Source of the DNA: Lentisphaerae bacterium RIFOXYA12_64_32
GTDB lineage: Bacteria; Verrucomicrobiota; Lentisphaeria; Oligosphaerales; YB12-FULL-65-16
Assembly (NCBI GenBank): GCA_001803235.1
Contig: MHBL01000426.1
Span: forward strand, 1 to 49,659
Length of the DNA stretch: 49,659 nucleotides
Direction: 5' to 3'
Shown here: positions 1 to 6,179 of the stretch, one piece after another
Layout of the letters: each line of letters opens with the position of its first letter
How positions within the stretch are numbered: position 1 is the stretch's first letter
Translations under genes and position numbers: made by a program
Notes under the pieces: model-generated
Seen by the model: only the letters and a program-made list of their open reading frames with translations
Told to the model about the DNA's origin: nothing
Databases searched by the model: none

Positions 1-87
1 CGGCGGGGGCTTGGGGGCAGAGCCACCAAACGTTGACCTTGAGGAAAAACCTGTGTCCGGTCGAGCAAGCTCACCCGTCCCCGCGCC
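1..87. other. No gene; G-rich repeat tail
   Basis: The first 40 bases are a G-run stretch with a GGGGGCAGAGCC core. Related sequence recurs around 12540-12590 and 12735-12770 (TTTGGGCAGAGCCCAAC). I see no gene here. Confidence 0.5.
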
Positions 88-1317
88 TCACGTCGGGCGG
101 TACCGTCCGTTCCAGAGGCCGATGAGGATTCGGTCAAGGATGGACCGGTAATTCGCCGGTCGCGACGACGCGTAGTCGATGGCATCGCACACACCGCGGC
201 AGAAGCGATCCGGCCCCCACTCGCCGACAATGGCTCTGGACTGCGCGCCCATGCCTTTCAGTTCTTGCGGAGCGCAGGAACTCCAGTCGCGCAGGGCCGC
301 GGTGATAGCCTGCGTGTCGTGCGGGTCGAACACCCACCCGTTCTCCAGCCGCACCAGGGTTTGGGCGCAACCGCACTCGCGACTGACCAGCACCGGCAGC
401 CCGCACGCCATGGCTTCATTGACCACGCGTCCCCACGACTCGCCATGGAAGCTCGGCAGCACCAGGCCGCTGGCGAGCCGGTAGTACTTGCAGAGCTCCT
501 CCTGCGCGACAAACGGCCGGAACACGACGTTGTGAAGGCGAAGTTCGGCGGTCAGTAGCTCAAGCCTCGTGCGCTCCGGCCCGTCCCCGACCAACACCAG
601 GTGACAGCCTGCCGCCGCGTCCGGCTCAGCCGCGCAGAACCCCGCCCACGCCTGCAGCAGTCCGGCCCAGTTCTTCTTCGGCACCTGTCGCCCGACACCC
701 AGCAGGAACCTGGGCGGCAGCCCCAGCGCCTGTCGCAGTTCGGGAGCCTGTCCTTGCATGCTCCTGACCGCGGTCGCAAACCCGTCGTTGTCGATCGCGA
801 TCAGGCCGTGAAAGATGGCTGCCTGCGGCACGCCCCAGGACAAGTAGGTCGGGTCATGACTCGGCGCCGGCACCACGACCGCACTGGCGTGCGAGTACAG
901 CCGCCGCTTCACCCCATTGACCAGCATCGACCGCGGCACGTCTTCGCGGCGCGCGTCGTCGAAAAGAATGACACCGCGCTTCCTGGCACAGGCCCAGCGC
1001 AACGCCGCGGCGCCCGACGGAAACGCAACGGCGCCAGCCATGACCACGTCCGGTGCGAGCGCATCCAAGTGCCTGAACAAGCTCGTTGCGGCTTGACGGG
1101 GCGGGATGTCCTCCATCCGCTGGTCCGGGAACAGGCAATCCCATCGCAGGCCGTCGCCTGTCGCTGACTTGCCGGCGAACGCGTACGGCGATCCGTGCCC
1201 TGCGATCTCGACCACCGTGAGTTGCACATCGCGCTTGCCCGCGTACCCGTGCAGAGCCCGCAGCAGGGCCGGCCAGTTCAGCCGCAAGTCCGTGTGGGCA
1301 AACACCACGTTGGTCAT
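88..1317 (-). CDS. GT4-family glycosyltransferase
   Basis: A 409-residue group-1 glycosyltransferase, expected to add a sugar to a lipid-linked polysaccharide unit at the inner face of the cytoplasmic membrane. The C-terminal Rossmann half has GVGRQVPKKN at residues 207-216, and E293-x7-E301 in ESWGRVVNEAMACGLPVL, the retaining GT4 signature. I chose the ATG at 1317 because upstream in-frame codons run into repeat DNA and the protein then begins with TNVVFAHTD, collinear with its paralogue at 6180-7406. The two align without gaps over at least the first 216 residues (HTDxRLxWP near residue 8, FDDARRxDVPR at 119-129). The gene stands apart from the main locus, behind the TA island. The acceptor and donor sugars cannot be read from sequence. 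Confidence 0.88.
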   Translation of the reverse strand: MTNVVFAHTDLRLNWPALLRALHGYAGKRDVQLTVVEIAGHGSPYAFAGKSATGDGLRWDCLFPDQRMEDIPPRQAATSLFRHLDALAPDVVMAGAVAFPSGAAALRWACARKRGVILFDDARREDVPRSMLVNGVKRRLYSHASAVVVPAPSHDPTYLSWGVPQAAIFHGLIAIDNDGFATAVRSMQGQAPELRQALGLPPRFLLGVGRQVPKKNWAGLLQAWAGFCAAEPDAAAGCHLVLVGDGPERTRLELLTAELRLHNVVFRPFVAQEELCKYYRLASGLVLPSFHGESWGRVVNEAMACGLPVLVSRECGCAQTLVRLENGWVFDPHDTQAITAALRDWSSCAPQELKGMGAQSRAIVGEWGPDRFCRGVCDAIDYASSRPANYRSILDRILIGLWNGRYRPT

Positions 1318-1451
1318 GTTCGGGGCCGGGGCGAAGGTGTCAGAGTGCAGGGTGAGGGATGAAAGTTGAAACCTGAAAGCTGAGGGAAGCCATCCCGAGC
1401 ATCGTCGATTTGCGCCCCCGGACTTCCGGCATCCCCCCCCCAATGCTACTG
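1318..1451. other. Intergenic, simple repeat tract
   Basis: This stretch holds a GAAAGTTGAAACCTGAAAGC-type purine-rich repeat (about 1359-1385). Related GCTGAGGGATGAAAGCTGAG occurs at 27862-27883. A homopolymeric C tract lies near 1432-1441. No coding signal. Confidence 0.5.
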
Positions 1452-1629
1452 ACTCACATTTTACATTTGTGATCGTTGATTTTAGATTTTGCCGCACAAC
1501 ATGTTACATCACTGGAGGCACGGCAAGTCGGTGTTGTCGACCAGACTCCTTCTCCGCAGGGAGGACAGAGAGCGAGTGCGCATCGGCCGGCAAATCAGCA
1601 ATCAAAAATCTGAAATGCAAAATGTGAGT
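1452..1629. repeat. Inverted repeat with A/T-rich arms
   Basis: The left arm 1452-1493 (ACTCACATTTTACATTT...) and right arm 1589-1629 (...GAAATGCAAAATGTGAGT) are imperfect inverted copies about 41 bp long. They are strikingly A/T-rich in a G+C-rich region, which suggests a small mobile element or its remnant. The 95 bases between the arms encode nothing recognisable. Confidence 0.6.
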
Positions 1630-1633
1630 ACTG

Positions 1634-1874
1634 AGGTTCTCCGGTGCTGCGTGTCCGTCGCACTTGGCAAACGCGTCGGGATCGCGGCGAATCGCGGCCA
1701 TCGACAGCGGCATGTGGAGTGCGGCGGCAGAGTCCAGCCCGTCGGGCGGGACGGCGACGCCGCTTTGGCTGGAGTACGTTGTGCGGGCAATGCACCTCAG
1801 CCAAAGCGGTGTCGCGCCGCCCGTGGCGGACTTGCCACCGCGCTCCATAGGGTGACGTCGCCGACCGAGAACCT
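1634..1874. repeat. Long-stem palindromic element, copy 1
   Basis: About 240 bp with short terminal inverted repeats (AGGTTCTC at 1634-1641; GAGAACCT at 1867-1874). Inside, outer arms 1713-1735 and 1829-1849 and inner arms 1743-1770 and 1799-1823 form one long imperfect hairpin. Its core is CCGCTTTGGCT / AGCCAAAGCGG around a loop of about 28 nt. A second copy in opposite orientation lies at 48127-48356. Short ORFs read through it are not credible genes. Confidence 0.75.
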
Positions 1875-1905
1875 TGGCAGCATTGCCCCCCCCCGACGCA
1901 CACGG

Positions 1906-2090
1906 GTTCACAACTCCCCAGTCTTGATCCAGCGTACCCGGCCCTTGGATACGATCATGAGTATGCTGTCGTCGTCGGATCGGGCCATGCCAAGTTCGGA
2001 GACGCGCACAACTCCATAGCCAGCAGCAAGTAGAGTGCTTGCGACATCGGCATCCAGCATCTGGTCGAGAAGAAGGCGATGGCCGTTCAT
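1906..2090 (-). pseudogene. DUF5615 PIN-like toxin, frameshifted and truncated
   Basis: The first 50 or so residues (HRLLLDQMLDADVASTLLAAG... then VSELGMARSDDDSIL) match the N-terminal half of DUF5615 nucleases, which are usually about 100-120 residues. After GRV the frame is lost. The expected catalytic strand TLDQDWG is present one frame over at about 1915-1938, so a single-base frameshift is visible. The remaining C-terminus is missing where the palindromic element (1634-1874) and flanking DNA begin. It starts with ATG at 2090, overlapping the DUF433 stop by 4 nt (ATGA). It is the toxin partner of that antitoxin and is probably inactive. The 60-residue ORF could still be translated. Confidence 0.75.
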
Positions 2091-2308
2091 GCGGTTACGG
2101 CCTGGAGGTCGCTGTGGTCGATCATCGCATGGCAGTAGCGGAGTGCAGAGGCAATCTGGTCGCGGGTGAGTTCCGGATACTTACGTTGGACATCGGCCAG
2201 GCTGCACCCGCTGGCGAACTGGTCGAGGATAACGGTTACCGGGATTCGGGTGCCCGCAATGACCGGCTTGCCGTTGCAGACGCGCGGATTGACTTCGATC
2301 TGGTTCAT
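2087..2308 (-). CDS. DUF433 antitoxin
   Basis: A 73-residue DUF433 protein, the usual antitoxin and DNA-binding partner of DUF5615 PIN-like toxins. It shows the family core NPRVCNGKPVIAGTRIPV, then ILDQFASGCSLADVQRKYP and a helix LTRDQIASALRY. Length is normal for the family (about 75). The ATG at 2308 is preceded by CAGGGACC, which gives a Shine-Dalgarno (SD) match at good spacing. A longer start at 2329 is possible. The gene is first in a two-gene operon with the broken toxin. Transcription is likely from the TTGACG-N17-TACATT promoter at 2361-2389. Confidence 0.85.
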   Translation of the reverse strand: MNQIEVNPRVCNGKPVIAGTRIPVTVILDQFASGCSLADVQRKYPELTRDQIASALRYCHAMIDHSDLQAVTA

Positions 2309-2355
2309 TTCAAGGTCCCTGACGATCATTTGCAACCAGGCAGACAACGTCCAAG

Positions 2356-2407
2356 CTCTGAATGTATGGCCACCCATGTCATACGTCAAGAGCCGGAACG
2401 GGGGGAT
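2356..2407 (-). repeat. 52-bp TA promoter repeat, copy 1
   Basis: This segment is identical in length and essentially in sequence to 3449-3500. On the minus strand it carries a sigma70-type promoter plus a palindromic candidate operator. It ends in CGGGGGGAT, the target duplicated by the adjacent mobile element. It thus links two unrelated TA operons. Confidence 0.8.
2361..2389 (-). promoter_or_regulatory. Promoter of DUF433/DUF5615 operon
   Basis: On the minus strand TTGACG (2389-2384), a 17-bp spacer and TACATT (2366-2361). The spacer and the start of the -10 box contain GTATG...CATAC half sites, a candidate operator for autoregulation. The predicted leader to the ATG at 2308 is about 45 nt. 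The same promoter occurs at 3454-3482. Confidence 0.7.
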
Positions 2408-2563
2408 CAGGGCTGTTTCAAGATTCGTGACCGTCGCGTGCAGCGAGTACCCCCGGCGTGTCCCCACGCCGGGGGGGGGCGGCCTGAGGACAGGCCGCCC
2501 CTACCAGGTGTGCGCGGAGGCGTGGCCTTCCGAAACGTGGTGCCAGATCTTGAAACAGCCCTG
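2408..2563. mobile_element. MITE-like element A, copy 1
   Basis: 156 bp bounded by a perfect 17-bp terminal inverted repeat (CAGGGCTGTTTCAAGAT / ATCTTGAAACAGCCCTG). It is flanked by a perfect 9-bp direct duplication, CGGGGGGAT (2399-2407 and 2564-2572). Inside are two hairpins (CCCCCGGCGTG.../ACGCCGGGGG and GGCGGCCTG.../CAGGCCGCC). No transposase is encoded. A copy about 97% identical lies at 31134-31288, also with a 9-bp duplication. It looks like a non-autonomous element moved in trans. Confidence 0.85.
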
Positions 2564-2587
2564 CGGGGGGATGAAGACCAGACAGGC

Positions 2588-2693
2588 CACCGCAGATTGC
2601 GCAGATAATCAGGGATAAGCCAGATGGCAGACACGGCGGGAAAGGCCCTGCGGAATCTGATCCCATCCGCGCCCATCTGCGTGATCTGCGGTG
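2588..2693. repeat. CACCGCAGAT inverted-repeat element
   Basis: Bounded by CACCGCAGAT (2588-2597) and ATCTGCGGTG (2684-2693), with further CGCAGAT / ATCTGCG units inside. Fragments of the same unit occur at 3791-3812 and 4396-4430, where it abuts the truncated brnT. It is probably a small dispersed element. Confidence 0.6.
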
Positions 2694-2722
2694 CACACCG
2701 GTTCCGAACGCCGCTTCTCCCG

Positions 2723-3196
2723 CTATCCCTCGCCCAGATGCATCGCCAACTTTCGGATCAACGCACGGTTGTATCGAACGCCTTGCGTGCGCATGGCTTC
2801 GGCAGCATCACAGAACGACGGGATTAGCCCCATCGTCTTTGCCTTGACCAGAACGCCCAAGGTTCCGCTGACACGCAGACCGTGGTGTTCGGCCGTGTTC
2901 CGTCCGAGCTTCTCGTCCAGGAGAATCAGCTCGGCATTCAGCGCGAGGGCGAGAAGTATCGAGTCCTTTTCGCCGGCATCAAGATCCCACGCCCCCACAA
3001 GTTGGCCTGACGGAGCAGGATGCACGACAACCCAACTCAGCGAACCGAGGGGCGGCACCACGATCAGTCCACCCGCCGCGCACTCCTGCACGACGCTTGC
3101 CGGCACATGGATCGTGCCGAAGATCGCCGGCAGAAGATCGAGGCGGCCGATACTGCAGAGAGCGATGAAGGGCGTTGTGTTCGAGCAGACTGTCAC
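2723..3196 (-). CDS. DUF3368 PIN-like toxin
   Basis: A 157-residue PIN-like protein of the DUF3368 family, predicted to be an RNase toxin. The N-terminus SNTTPFIALCSIGRLDLL is the typical DUF3368 strand-helix, with Asn where many PIN domains have Asp. DAGEKDSILLALAL and LILLDEKLGR supply the acidic residues of the active site, and GTLGVLVKAK is the family tail motif. Length is normal and no interruption is visible. It starts with ATG at 3196, overlapping the UPF0175 stop by 4 nt, so the pair is translationally coupled. Confidence 0.88.
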   Translation of the reverse strand: MTVCSNTTPFIALCSIGRLDLLPAIFGTIHVPASVVQECAAGGLIVVPPLGSLSWVVVHPAPSGQLVGAWDLDAGEKDSILLALALNAELILLDEKLGRNTAEHHGLRVSGTLGVLVKAKTMGLIPSFCDAAEAMRTQGVRYNRALIRKLAMHLGEG

Positions 3197-3447
3197 AATG
3201 GCGCCGTTTCACGAGCGAACTCGGCTGGAGTGTCTGAGAGCAGTTCGCAGCCTTCACGCATGGCGAGCAGGAGGAACTCCACCCGCGGAATCCCCAGCCA
3301 CGCCGCCGCCATCCCGGACGACAGCTTTCCGTCCCGGAACAGGGCAATTGCGGCCAGTTCCTGAACGATTCTGGCAAAATGATCAGGCTCCTCCCGCAAC
3401 CCGAGAAGGAGTTCCGATGGACAGGCGATCTCAAGTGTCGCGTTCAT
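3193..3447 (-). CDS. UPF0175 antitoxin
   Basis: An 84-residue UPF0175 protein, the usual partner of DUF3368 toxins. The family pattern is visible as ARIVQELAAIALFRDGKLS followed by GMAAAWLGIPRVEFLLLAM, a likely DNA-binding helical pair. The ATG at 3447 begins only 7 nt after the -10 hexamer TACATT (3459-3454), so the mRNA is predicted to be leaderless or nearly so. It is the first gene of a two-gene operon with the DUF3368 toxin. Confidence 0.85.
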   Translation of the reverse strand: MNATLEIACPSELLLGLREEPDHFARIVQELAAIALFRDGKLSSGMAAAWLGIPRVEFLLLAMREGCELLSDTPAEFARETAPL

Positions 3448-3448
3448 A

Positions 3449-3500
3449 CTCTGAATGTATGGCCACCCATGTCATACGTCAAGAGCCGGAACGGGGGGAT
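3449..3500 (-). repeat. 52-bp TA promoter repeat, copy 2
   Basis: Second copy of the 2356-2407 segment, placed 2 nt upstream of the UPF0175 start codon. It ends in the GGGGGGAT tract at which element B is inserted. Sequence beyond element B (from 3768, GGGGGGATGAAGACCAGGCA) continues the homology with sequence beyond element A (from 2565). The duplicated unit was therefore longer before the insertions. Confidence 0.8.
3454..3482 (-). promoter_or_regulatory. Promoter of UPF0175/DUF3368 operon
   Basis: On the minus strand TTGACG (3482-3477), a 17-bp spacer and TACATT (3459-3454). The expected start point falls on or next to the A of the ATG at 3447. GTATG/CATAC half sites in the spacer could bind the antitoxin. 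Confidence 0.7.
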
Positions 3501-3501
3501 G

Positions 3502-3767
3502 GTAATGCGTCAGCACCCCCCGGGCCGCAGACGGCCCGCTCATACCAAGGTGAAACTGGCAACGACGCTTCCAGAGCCCGCGAGGACGCGGGCGCTCCAA
3601 AGTCAGCCCCCGTGCCAGTCCCTGGAGCGCCCGTGTCCTCGCGGGCTCTGGGCACCTTCAGTTTCATGGGAGTGGCGGGTGGAAAACGCACCGCAACGGG
3701 CATCCGGCCGAACCGCGCGCGTCAGCAAGCGGTCTCCCCGATTTTTTCACGGGTTCTGACGCATTAC
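3502..3767. mobile_element. MITE-like element B
   Basis: 266 bp bounded by a perfect 12-bp terminal inverted repeat (GTAATGCGTCAG / CTGACGCATTAC). It is flanked by a perfect 9-bp duplication, GGGGGGATG (3493-3501 and 3768-3776). The interior has an arm pair around AGAGCCCGCGAGGACGCGGG and CCCGTGTCCTCGCGGGCTCT. Related interior sequence occurs inverted at 28957-29105, and a right end lies at 36543-36556. It encodes no transposase and does not resemble element A. Confidence 0.8.
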
Positions 3768-3876
3768 GGGGGGATGAAGACCAGGCAGGCCACCGCAGAT
3801 GCGCGCAGATAATCAGGGATAGGCGAGATGGCACCCAGGCGACCTCTCCTGGGGTGGCGTCCCGGAACGCCCGGTC

Positions 3877-3904
3877 GGTGCTGACGCGCTTAGCGGTCAG
3901 CACC
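3877..3904. other. Hairpin downstream of brnA
   Basis: GGTGCTGAC (3877-3885) pairs with GTCAGCACC (3896-3904) across a 10-nt loop, just beyond the brnA stop at 3923. There is no T-run, so an intrinsic terminator is not certain. Confidence 0.4.
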
Positions 3905-3922
3905 AGACCGAGGTCCTCCGAC

Positions 3923-4135
3923 CTATGATGCCCACTTCAAGGCGAGCTTCTTCCCCGAGTGTACACAGTCGCGCAGATACAGATTGATCAGGTTCTGGTA
4001 GGGCACCCCTGTTTCCAGAGCCAATGCCTTGAAGTACGCAATCACGTCCGTTCCAAGGCGCAACGTGACCTGCTTGCGGAAATGCTTGGCGTAAGGGTTG
4101 CGGACCGAATCGGTGAAATCGTATTCTTTTCTCAT
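3923..4135 (-). CDS. brnA: BrnA-type antitoxin
   Basis: A 70-residue BrnA antitoxin: a ribbon-helix-helix protein that binds BrnT and represses its own operon. The family pattern is clear: RKEYDF start, NPYAKHFRKQVTLRLG (the DNA-contacting strand), YFKALALETGVPYQNLINLYL and a short basic tail. Length is normal. The ATG at 4135 overlaps the end of the toxin reading frame by 4 nt, in the usual brnT-brnA order. Because the toxin and the operon's 5' end are damaged, it is not clear what promoter drives it now. Confidence 0.9.
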   Translation of the reverse strand: MRKEYDFTDSVRNPYAKHFRKQVTLRLGTDVIAYFKALALETGVPYQNLINLYLRDCVHSGKKLALKWAS

Positions 4136-4378
4136 AGGTTGCTCCCGTACTGTTGGCGTTCGTTGGGAGTGGCTTTGCGTGCCGAGATGAGCCGGATCAC
4201 CTCGTCATTCTCGCAATACGCATGGCACACGATCAGAAGCCGCAACCTGGCGCTGAACCCAAGAAGGATGAACCTGTCCTCCCGCTACGAGTGGTCAGGG
4301 TCATGCTTCAACCTGGCGTTTTCGTCCGCGAAGACAGTGGAACCTTCCTCAAACGACACCCCGTGCTTAATGTACCTG
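4132..4378 (-). pseudogene. brnT: BrnT toxin, nonsense and 5' truncation
   Basis: The frame holds YIKHGVSFEEGSTVFADENA, then HDPDHS, an in-frame TAG at about 4285-4287, and then REDRFILLGFSARLRLLIVC and NDEVIRLISARKATPNERQQY to the natural stop at 4132. This is the RelE-like BrnT fold split by one nonsense codon at the position of the family's conserved acidic residue. The N-terminal strand (F-x-WD-x-x-K) is also missing: the frame runs into the ATCTGCG repeat at about 4396. Two independent lesions make it a pseudogene, while its antitoxin is intact. Confidence 0.85.
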
Positions 4379-4395
4379 TCGTTCGTTCGGGCTGA

Positions 4396-4510
4396 TCCTA
4401 TCTGCGCCCATCTGCGTGATCTGCGGTGCCTCCGACTTCCGATTTCCGGTCCCCGTCGTCCCCAACAACCCAACAACTCAGCAACTCATCCTCACGGCCC
4501 TCCGCCCCCT
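4396..4510. repeat. ATCTGCG repeat and CAACAACC tract
   Basis: CGCCCATCTGCGTGATCTGCGGTG recurs from 2669-2693 and is followed by a low-complexity CAACAACCCAACAACTCAGC tract. The left edge marks the brnT truncation. No gene. Confidence 0.5.
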
Positions 4511-5206
4511 TCACGTCACTGCGCCGTGGCGCGACGCGAAGTATCGCTTCAGCCGCAGGAATGGCTTCTCGTACAGGTGGTAACTCGCCACCGCGACGAG
4601 TAACGAAATGCCGCAGCAGCACACCAGGTACGCAACCAGCGCCAGGACCGGGACTCGCACCCATGCAGCGATCTGCTCAGGGGTGATGGATCGCGTCAGG
4701 ACCGGCCACAGAACACCGTGAAAGACGTACAAGCCGTAGCTGTACGTGCCCAGCAACCCAAGCCACTGCCAGCGGAATGCCTTTCGCACGACAGCATCGC
4801 GGTCGGCGCACAAGGCAAAAACGAGGACCGCGGTGAACAGAGTCGCGATGATCGTCTCGCCAACGACCGGCACGAACGGCAGGTCCCAGCGTCGCGGGAT
4901 CATGATGAGCAACCCGAAGAGTATCAACGTCGGCCAGATCACCCAGCGTGCCAGTTCTCGCAGACGCAGCGGACTTACTCCGCACCGGACGGCCGCCGCG
5001 ACCGCACTCCCGAGCGCCAGTCCGTCGAGCCGGGTGAGACTCGACCAGTGCAGGATCCGGATCACCGGGATCCAGCCGACATCTCCCGCCGCCACAACCA
5101 AGCGCACGGCGAGACTGAACGCAACAACCCCAACGCACACGCGCAGCAGGCGTTGCGGACCGGCAACCCAGACAACGAACGGGCACAGCAGGATCGTCCG
5201 TGCTCG
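4511..5206 (-). pseudogene. Acyltransferase-3 protein, N-terminally truncated
   Basis: About 230 residues equivalent to the C-terminal 55-60% of an acyltransferase-3 (OafA-like) integral membrane protein. Membrane segments are visible, with SSLTRLDGLALGSAVAAAV, GTYSYGLYVFHGVLWPVL and the terminal SYHLYEKPFLRLKRYF, all matched in the intact paralogues at 20042-21238 and 22457-23608. The catalytic N-terminal part (LDGLRG, acceptor His, FFVLSGFLIT, VEEQFY) is absent. Sequence before about 5206 is unrelated, and a TAG lies in frame at 5243-5245. The only possible start there is a weak TTG at 5230. Probably non-functional. Confidence 0.75.
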
Positions 5207-5242
5207 ATCGTAACCCTGTCGACAGATCAACGGGGGGATGGC

Positions 5243-5395
5243 CTAGGGCATCCGGTCCTCGGGCATAGCAACGTAGTTCGAGGTCTGACTGAAACCATCG
5301 TCGAGTCGCCCGTCGCCATTCAACCGCAACCAGCAGATATCCCCCCCAGTTGACCCCGCCGACGTCGAGAACTTGGTCAGCGGCGGTGACACCAC
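5243..5395 (-). pseudogene. Delta-60 repeat beta-propeller fragment
   Basis: In the same frame as the truncated acyltransferase, ending at the TAG at 5243-5245, the sequence reads DVGGVNWGDICWLRLNGDG then RLDDGFSQTSNYVAMPEDRM. This resembles one delta-60 repeat (VGG..., RLNxDGxLDxxF), found in large secreted beta-propeller proteins. Only one repeat survives and it is not joined to a start. It is a remnant of an unrelated gene fused by deletion to the acyltransferase remnant. Confidence 0.45.
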
Positions 5396-5476
5396 TAGTG
5401 GCGGTCCTGATCGGATCCAACCAGAAAGCCCCAGCCCTCGCGTTCCGGGGCCTATCCGCGTCCATCAAGTCCGCTC

Positions 5477-6127
5477 TCATACACCAAAGCTGTTGTCCTG
5501 CCTGTAAAACACAGTTGTCCTACCACCCGCCACTTCCTGTGGCGTCATCCCCGAGAAGGAGATTGACCGGAAGCCATACTCCTCCATCAGTTGCTGGATA
5601 GCAGGCCAATCGGGCCCGTTCGTGTCGTCCCATATGATACATCCGTCTTCTCGAAGGAATTCCAAGCCCTTCTTGGCACATGCGATCCTGTTTGCAAGGC
5701 AGTCGATTATGACAATGTGAAACTTCCCCAAATCGCCATCCATGGTGGCGTCAAAGACCTCCATATCCTTCACATACCGAACCGACGCGTTGGCCGGAAC
5801 CTGCTTCTCAAGCATCCGTGCCCACACAGGGTTGTTCTCCAGTGTCACCACTTCCGCAACCCGCGCGGCGAACCAGATCGTCGATGCCCCGCCGCCATAC
5901 TCCAGCACTCGCATCTCACGAGTAACACGCTCATCCACAAAAGCCACCGCCGCGTATGTCCACCACGGCAACGGGTTACCGTCAGTATCGCAGGACCGTC
6001 TGGCGCGGAATGAACGAAACCAACCCACCTGTCGAAGGAAACTTTTGGGATGCACTCGGAGCAGCAGAGGCCCCGTCCCGCACTTGCGGAGCAGCCACCA
6101 CACCGCTTCCTTCACCGCGATCCACAT
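5477..6127 (-). CDS. Class I SAM-dependent methyltransferase
   Basis: A 216-residue Rossmann methyltransferase. Motif I is VLEYGGGASTIWFA (residues 74-87), with VVTLENNPVW supplying the acidic residue after strand 2 and FHIVIIDC the strand-4 motif. The tail (WDDTNGPDWPAIQQL) resembles proteins that modify sugars or small acceptors in polysaccharide loci. I chose the ATG at 6127 because AGAGAGG lies 7 nt upstream; a GTG at 6160 would add 11 residues. It lies 52 nt downstream of the GT4 gene in the same orientation and probably methylates a sugar of the polymer. The substrate is inferred from context only. Confidence 0.8.
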   Translation of the reverse strand: MWIAVKEAVWWLLRKCGTGPLLLRVHPKSFLRQVGWFRSFRARRSCDTDGNPLPWWTYAAVAFVDERVTREMRVLEYGGGASTIWFAARVAEVVTLENNPVWARMLEKQVPANASVRYVKDMEVFDATMDGDLGKFHIVIIDCLANRIACAKKGLEFLREDGCIIWDDTNGPDWPAIQQLMEEYGFRSISFSGMTPQEVAGGRTTVFYRQDNSFGV

Positions 6128-6179
6128 GTCATGACCTCTCTGCGCTCTCTGGTGTTTCACTGCGCCACGACTAGGGACA

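Noticed and set aside
1504..1911. Small ORFs reading MERGGKSATGG
   Set aside because: They translate the palindromic repeat element, which also occurs at 48127-48356 outside any gene.
2691..3812. Plus-strand ORF of 373 codons
   Set aside because: Runs across a toxin, an antitoxin, a promoter repeat and a MITE; not a gene.
3877..3904. Intrinsic terminator of brnA
   Set aside because: A hairpin exists but no T-run follows on the transcribed side, so it is listed only as a hairpin.
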